Source: JBIOJM01 sp044450785
GTDB taxonomy: Bacteria > Planctomycetota > Planctomycetia > Isosphaerales > Isosphaeraceae
Assembly: GCA_044450785.1 (NCBI GenBank)
Contig: JBIOJM010000097.1
Span: 1 to 28,734 of the forward strand
DNA: 28,734 nucleotides
Reading direction: 5' to 3'
Of the stretch, positions 27,301-28,734 are shown one piece after another. The notes under the pieces were generated by a model that was given only the letters and a program-made list of their open reading frames with translations, did no database searches and was not told the DNA's origin. How positions within the stretch are numbered: position 1 is the stretch's first letter; the number at the start of each line of letters is the position of its first letter. A program made the translations under genes and the position numbers.

Positions 27301-28734
27301 GGCGGCCAGCGCGCCAAGCTGGTCGAGATGTCGGGCACGACGGTGACCCAGACCGTCAACTATCATTACAACTCGGCCGGCGAGCTGGCCGGACTGACCG
27401 ACGGCACGGGCGCGGCCATCATCACGTACTCGTACAACAACCTGGGCCAACTGGTGAAGGAAACGTTCGCCAACGGCACCTCCACCACCTACCAATACGA
27501 CGCCGGCGGCAACCTGCTCGACCTCGTGAACTACGCTCCCGGCGGCAGCACCGTCGACAGCAGCTTCGGGTACACCTACAACACGCTCGGTCAGGCGACC
27601 CGCATGGTGACGGTCGACGGCACCTGGACCTACACCTACGACACGGTCGGTCAATTGATCGGCGCGGTGTTCGCGCCGAAGTCCACCTCCACGATCCCGG
27701 CCCAGAGCCTGTCGTACACGTACGACACGGCCGGGGACCTGACGCAGACCGTGGTCAACGGTGTCGCATACACCTACAACAGCAACCCCGACAACCAGTA
27801 CACGACGGTCACCTCGGCCGCCGGCACCACGACCTACACCTACAACGCCAACGGCGCCTTGGTCTCGGAGAGCGACGCCAGCGGCACCACGACTGATGCG
27901 TATAACTCGCTGAACCAGCTCGTGAGCGTCACCTCGCCGACCGGCAGTTGGCAGTACGAGTACGACGCCTTGGGCGACCTGGTCTCCACGATCCAGAATG
28001 GCCAGGTGACCGACAACCTGGTTGACCCCACGGGCCTGGGCAATGTCGTCGGTCAGTACCAGCAGGGCTCGGGCGGAGCGCTCAGCCTGCTGGCCAATTA
28101 CACCTACGGTCTGGGGCTGGTCAGCCAATCGCCGTCCGGCGGCGGGACCAATTCTTACGCCTTCGACGGGCTGGGCTCGACTGTCGGCCTGACGAACGCC
28201 GCCGGCGCCGCCGTCAGCAGCTTCAGCTACCTGCCCTATGGCGGCGTCTTGGCCAGCACGGGCACGAGCACCAATAGCGCCGGCGGCCCCTCCAACCCGT
28301 TCACGTTCGTCGGTCAGTTCGGCGTCGCGAGCAACGGCAGCGGGCTCGATGCGATGGGCGCGCGGTCCTACGATCCGGCGATCGGCCAGTTCACGACCCA
28401 GGACCCGCTCGGCGCCAGCGCCGGCGAGTCCAACCTGTACGAATACGCGGGCAACAGCCCGACGAACGCGATCGATCCCACCGGGACGACGGCCCAGTTC
28501 TTCGGCGTCTCCGGCAGCGTGCTCTTGAGCGGCAGCCTGGGTCTCTCGTCGAGCGACAACGGCGCGGGGGAGCTGCTCTCCGGCCTGGGAGGCGCGGGGG
28601 GCTTCTCCGCTGGTTCGCTCAATCCGTCCGATGCGTCCCAAGGGACCACGCTCGCTTTTGGCGGCACCGTCGCGGGGAGCTACTTCGGGCTGACGGCCGC
28701 GAACAACGTCGGGCTCGGGGGCGGGATCGCCGGC
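15394..28734 (+). CDS. Giant LEPR-XLL surface protein with beta-helix repeats and an RHS core (3' end outside window)
   Basis: ATG 15394, with AAGGAA 8 bases upstream, opens a frame that stays open to the window edge (4447 codons). I checked the frame at many points from 15394 to 28485. A basic N-terminus leads to LEPLEARCLLS (31-41), then NLWSDSQNWSNGVPGSSDDV, a passenger-type opening. About sixteen beta-helix-like repeats fill residues 258 to about 2700. Residues about 2870-3200 hold PPC-like domains (NPGEQDDWTFFGRAGETVTI, GNWYFLVYSASAPAASNYTI), then an IPT/TIG-like Ig fold. Residues about 3508-3620 resemble the domain that begins RHS proteins (GLALDFSRQFANS, PLGSGWTDNW). YD repeats (YTYDxxGxL) fill 3670-4230 and an RHS core lies near 4300-4364. 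The last 83 visible residues are Gly/Ser-rich. It is probably secreted and surface-bound; an adhesive or antagonistic role is inferred. Confidence 0.88.
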   Translation, partial: MSLSRSRASRAPSSLRKHRNHRQRRAIPFLLEPLEARCLLSMNTWTGKGNDNLWSDSQNWSNGVPGSSDDVNIPGGFPTIEYSSAAGATTIDSLTDANALDFSGGSLTVSSSTPLTSTISGALSFDGGALTVTGTNTSLTASGLITDSSGSMSALAGATLSLPGLTNNGYFMAFDADGAGSEIDLSNLTNFSGYGDTITQTGGATVLLNSGVTSVYGVTFTVDGTGNLTLLDQITSLTGGGLNVVGGTYTLGNLTDVDGSNIQVTDGAGLVLSGMATVNGSFTQFSADGGSSSLDISSISSFSGLYNTISDTNGATLKINSGFTSLDGVTFTVDGTGSFVPGSSDPLSKLTSLTDGGINDKGGTYSSLSNLTTVDGSSLTVQGGGKLVLSGVLSFNTGIDYGVSASFTASGTGSLLSLPNLATLSAINYYGSLSISATGGGDVELPLLASIGTANFYAAVSAAADGSGSVLDLPDLTTYSTDNGTLAATNSGTVTLNPSLTSLTGVTLMLDGTGTIPESQFTSINNGGVMDDGGVYSSAADFSKLTSIDGSSLTVQGGGKLVLSGVLSFNTGDQYGVSASFTASGTGSLLSLPNLATLSAINYYGGLSISATGQGDVELPVLTSINTANFYAAVSATADGSGSLLDLPNLTAYSTYNGTLAATNSGTVTLNPSLTSLTGVTLMLDGTGTIPESQFTAINNGGVKDEGGAYSSAADFSKLTNISGSSLAVQGGGKLVLAGVLSFDPSSQNTDFTASGAGSLLSLPKLASIGSTDFYGDLSIQASAGGDVELPALVTISTPDYTPVSASADGAGSVINLSSLTTFEVNSGGGLSATNGGTIELSSGLTSVSGVTITTDSLTGLPLDQFTSVTAGGITVEGVSYTLSNLTDIDGSSLIVENGGSLTLPANAPNPVTTYTNNSYGTAVFEATGGSTLSLAGLQSVSGSYGPDVEAMGTGSVVDISGLGSWSTTSGGGDLTATGGGTIALDSSLTSVNGVAVTLDGASTMDLSHLQTLTGGSITVNGGGPYDLASLTTIDGTALYAEGGATLMLEGVTNYANDSYYYGVPFQATGGSTLDLSQLQSISAGSYGLNVFATGANSVVDLSSLSSWSVPDGTSSLNATGGGTIALDSSLTGLNNVSITVDSPTALPFPSGFTSLTDSTMTVQGAGTYDLSALSDIDGSSFYAEAGAVVTLTGALSYTNDTYNFPTLEASGGGTLDLSQLQTIGGTYGVNIVATGAGSLVNLSSLTSIDTTYGGSLSATNGGTIELSGLTSLNGVSITVDSAAGGALLDQLTAFTNGTLTVNGTSLDLTSLSDIDGSSFYVENGGTLQLPAVQSYANNVNYNGAVFEATGGSTLDLSSLQSISGEYGVTASATDTASVVDLSGVTSWSLTYNYSSTLTATGGGTIDLSSGLTSLNDFNINVDSATALSAQVGGVATPALSLFGSLTDSTLTLDGGGAYSLSSLTVLDGSSLYAENGASLTIDLSSYSTSSTYSTYNTPTFEASGGGTLDFPSLQAISGYYSVNLIAIGQNSVVDLSALSSYTSTYAYNNSVSATGGGTIDLNAGLTSLSGVDITVDGQSSLPLGQLTSLTDSTVNVLGGTQTFLSLIDFDGSTLNAQDGANVTLPVATYTNSSIYYGTTLGVAGGSTLDLSNLTSIGGFYGVAVTAAGSGSEVELPLIATFGGGGGSLIATGGGTIQLGSGLTSLTNVAVTVDGQSTLDLEYLQTLTGGSITVDGATYTLPGLTAISGSSLYVANGGSLTLTGLITDTSTTSYVASFEATGTNSLLDLSSLTTISGGTLTVVASGSGAVINLLGLTTFSDSGSFSATNGGKIELGSGLTSLNGVTLTISSSAGAALLGQLTSFTNGSLTVDGATVTAPNLTDIDGSSIYVQNGGSLTLAGVTTYSDSTNYDNRYLEATGAGSILSLPKLGAITWTGYDQLLTIQATSGGQVDLPALTSMTTTGGYSEFTIDANGTGSLIDLSALGTATAYTGYSTYYHSNLTATGGSTIELGSGLTALTVWDVTVDSTSALTVGSTSSSWLAQLASLTTGAITILGGSFTLSSLSDIDGTSLYVKQGGNLDVNSTKLTTDTVSSGITIYLDAEAGSTLSLAGLTTLTGGYLNITASGANSLIDLSNVTTLTTTNTGLLSATTGGAIDLSASLTSLNLFSLVVDATTSLPLAQFTTLTNGGLTIEGGSFNLPNLTDLDGSNLTAASSGVLVLPDLASYHGSSYFYAHNTFEATGSLSKISLPILTTVITPDQYYGLSIEAYAAGHVAIPMLATVDNSVNPAEVGLDAEGALSQIDASSLTTLKNYGLDYYPGLEVTSGATLLDPVLKTLDKVIVSVDGSSSFSYAQWTSLTSSSFTSTGGTFNFAPAATSLSDIDGTSFYLYGGAVVSLPGVVSLADPAGIVVDLETSGSGSTLALPNLASLGTIQNYLYVDAFSGGHTRLPALATISKASSPYVRFYAQGAGSLIDVASLASYTASPGYGVLSDTQGATINDPVLTNLDGVVVTVDGSAIFTALWTNLTNGSFTATGGTYTFNLLTDFDASSVYVSGGAVVTFTAFPSYNGGSSTIYFQASGAGSMLEFPELLSLNAPTVFLDVQALSGGQVQLPLLAVIPATSPYVQFDSEGAGSTINVPALTSFTGEGGNAGITLKSGGRLLDPNLNSITDVNLNIDTSFTLAANESYTITKGATIKITASPLVEQGSLSLPDNATLNLTGGLEVDGLGVLALASSATFEISGNLVGNTTDADPFAPLGTVVFDSGQGINHPPQQLQAMSTDMGAVQAAYTNNFAYGTISLASNTYLQLIPAGPGTKAVYANELIVPDGATLDLNGLNLYARGSEIGSQATIFNGTITLIPGGGPIPKNAATPADLANPGEQDDWTFFGRAGETVTIAVDPGASGVLAAAPPQLGWVTVNLLDSHGFVLASATNAGASDGSAVAITDFTFPSDGTYTMQVEAPPQSQVPKPTVSQSDSTGNYQMEVFDVTPAVNPLVLGQQESGTVDGPFGVADWTFSGTASELVGLSKASADPGIVFNLTGPGSYSLTNLTQGQQITLPASGNYALTVDGTGSNGVNYTFELDQLTIDPLTLNAVPLPEKSTGSGYGQLFEVTLTSLNAQTLFVGLTDSTSSDVNQLYAKYGSAPTQSSFGTSYSGPSTADPSILISSAAPGNWYFLVYSASAPAASNYTIVATGAPVQLSAVTPSYSAGGSAASLTLTGAGFDQATSVSLVYTDPSTKVTTTVAATSVTVNTFNQITASFATLPASLEGDTVSIEATQAGLKPAVLPGSFTITIPGAAHLETKLIMPSVMGRHIAAIIYIDYSNTGSEAMPAPLLILDTTTEASGINIPLMTLNPALQVSGYWTSSVPAGYSTSIEVLASGKVPGMLEPGESVKVPVYYAGMLRSSWDFSPPGNKFDFRLQVFPAGDKTESNLSSLKSSLQPSGISSAAWSAIFADMVSQIGPTWGDYITMLDDEASYLGNLGENVTDVSQLWQFAIMQANGLSPVPILSDATDISVPSAGLALDFSRQFANSIISRDTAGPLGSGWTDNWQYSLAVGSDGTITVTMPSGQQRIFQPDSRYVDVYFSQPGDAGKLTAIPSSTQGGAPSFVLQEADGTEEFFNSNGTLGYIEDTQGNRITAGFTGSRLTSLTSSSGGSLTIGYSSSGRIDSVTGSTGQTIIYGYDSSNTYLVSVTAPGGEVTRYTYDDGTNAATKNALTVIANSDGSHQFFTYAANGRLATTSQDGGVGRLSFSYTEGEVTVTDSAGHASQYDYDNKGNLLKYVDPLGNASYATYNSNGNLTSITGPTGLTETFTYDAKGNVSSATDPLGETTTFTYTSSDNLLASVTNPQGDTTAYHYDPQGDLTAVHYPDNSVETATYDALGDPLSLTDQNGQATSYSYNAAGQVAGVTLADGTTMSYSFDTQGNLITATDSSGVTTLTYNAADQLTGITYPTGLSLRYTYNSGGQRAKLVEMSGTTVTQTVNYHYNSAGELAGLTDGTGAAIITYSYNNLGQLVKETFANGTSTTYQYDAGGNLLDLVNYAPGGSTVDSSFGYTYNTLGQATRMVTVDGTWTYTYDTVGQLIGAVFAPKSTSTIPAQSLSYTYDTAGDLTQTVVNGVAYTYNSNPDNQYTTVTSAAGTTTYTYNANGALVSESDASGTTTDAYNSLNQLVSVTSPTGSWQYEYDALGDLVSTIQNGQVTDNLVDPTGLGNVVGQYQQGSGGALSLLANYTYGLGLVSQSPSGGGTNSYAFDGLGSTVGLTNAAGAAVSSFSYLPYGGVLASTGTSTNSAGGPSNPFTFVGQFGVASNGSGLDAMGARSYDPAIGQFTTQDPLGASAGESNLYEYAGNSPTNAIDPTGTTAQFFGVSGSVLLSGSLGLSSSDNGAGELLSGLGGAGGFSAGSLNPSDASQGTTLAFGGTVAGSYFGLTAANNVGLGGGIAG
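16165..23535 (+). repeat. Sixteen in-frame repeats of the beta-helix region
   Basis: Each unit opens with a D-G-[ST]-[SN] motif (DGSSLYVxNGG type). Units start at 16165, 16516, 17038, 17560, 18061, 18496, 18925, 19339, 19795, 20224, 20635, 21046, 21598, 22015, 22546 and 23041. The lengths are 117, 174, 174, 167, 145, 143, 138, 152, 143, 137, 137, 184, 139, 177 and 165 codons; the last has no clear end. Each unit also carries GGGTIxL followed by SGLTSLxGVxITVDG. All spacings are multiples of three, which supports a single intact frame. Confidence 0.85.
16516..17559 (+). repeat. Two near-identical 522-base units inside the giant gene
   Basis: Units 16516-17037 and 17038-17559 are almost identical over long stretches, for example the segment around GGCAGCCTGCTCAGCCTGCC. 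The next unit (17560) keeps the layout but is more diverged. This is the youngest duplication in the array and a likely site of unequal recombination. Confidence 0.85.
28291..28485 (+). other. RHS repeat-associated core ending in DPTG
   Basis: The translation reads NPFTFVGQFG, then GLDAMGARSYDPAIGQFTTQ, DPLG, ESNLYEYAGNSPTNAIDPTG. This matches the RHS core in which YDPxxGRFxxxDP and NLYxYxxNxPxxxxDPxG are conserved. In polymorphic toxin systems the C-terminal effector begins right after this motif. Here 83 residues follow (28486-28734) before the window ends, with no recognised effector. Confidence 0.88.

Noticed and set aside
27067..28641. 524-codon open frame antisense to the RHS region
   Set aside because: It mirrors the codon bias of the giant gene, has very high Arg/Val/Gly content and no recognisable domain. 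The plus-strand frame has clear RHS homology.

Overview
The window looks like chromosomal DNA of a planctomycete, most likely from the high-GC Isosphaeraceae group. This is inferred from several things together: two secreted proteins that begin with the planctomycete 'LEPR-XLL' type N-terminal motif (VEQLDHRQLLS and LEPLEARCLLS), a PEP-CTERM protein, several short conserved-looking planctomycete hypotheticals, strong GC codon bias, and many short dispersed palindromes and GGATGAA-type repeats between genes. No rRNA, tRNA, CRISPR array, transposase or phage gene was seen.

Layout. Positions 1-3026 (minus strand) hold a secreted two-BON-domain protein cut by the window edge, a secreted transglutaminase-like protein and a small cytoplasmic BON protein; a repeat-rich spacer lies between the last two. 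Positions 3279-4286 (minus) encode DNA polymerase III delta (holA). Its translation start region has been tandemly copied, which leaves two 10-codon mini-ORFs in the leader. Divergent from holA, 4694-8560 (plus) is a compact operon: a TetR regulator with a near-perfect palindromic operator in front of it, then the permease, ATPase and membrane-fusion protein of a DevBCA/MacB-like ABC exporter. A nested palindromic repeat separates this operon from two convergent minus-strand genes.

Positions 8796-10550 (minus) contain two genes that a simple ORF call would merge: a 186-residue secreted protein, and a PEP-CTERM protein with a frameshift just before its sorting tail. The PEP-CTERM gene is divergent from, and paralogous to, a LEPR-XLL protein at 10821-12374. 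A short planctomycete hypothetical (12490-12750) follows, then an AT-richer spacer with a good rho-independent terminator, a promoter/operator candidate and a repeat cluster. This spacer leads to an XRE regulator (13385-13918) and a small secreted protein (14056-14535).

From 15394 to the window end there is one uninterrupted reading frame of at least 4447 codons. It encodes a giant surface protein: N-terminal LEPR-XLL motif, about sixteen beta-helix-like repeats of 117-184 residues, PPC-like and Ig-like domains, an RHS/YD-repeat region and an RHS core ending in DPTG, with the C-terminal variable region running off the window. The most unusual signals are the giant adhesin-RHS fusion with its two size classes of repeats, the divergent paralogues with different sorting signals, the small palindromic element that sits between direct repeats at three separate loci, and the duplicated holA start region.
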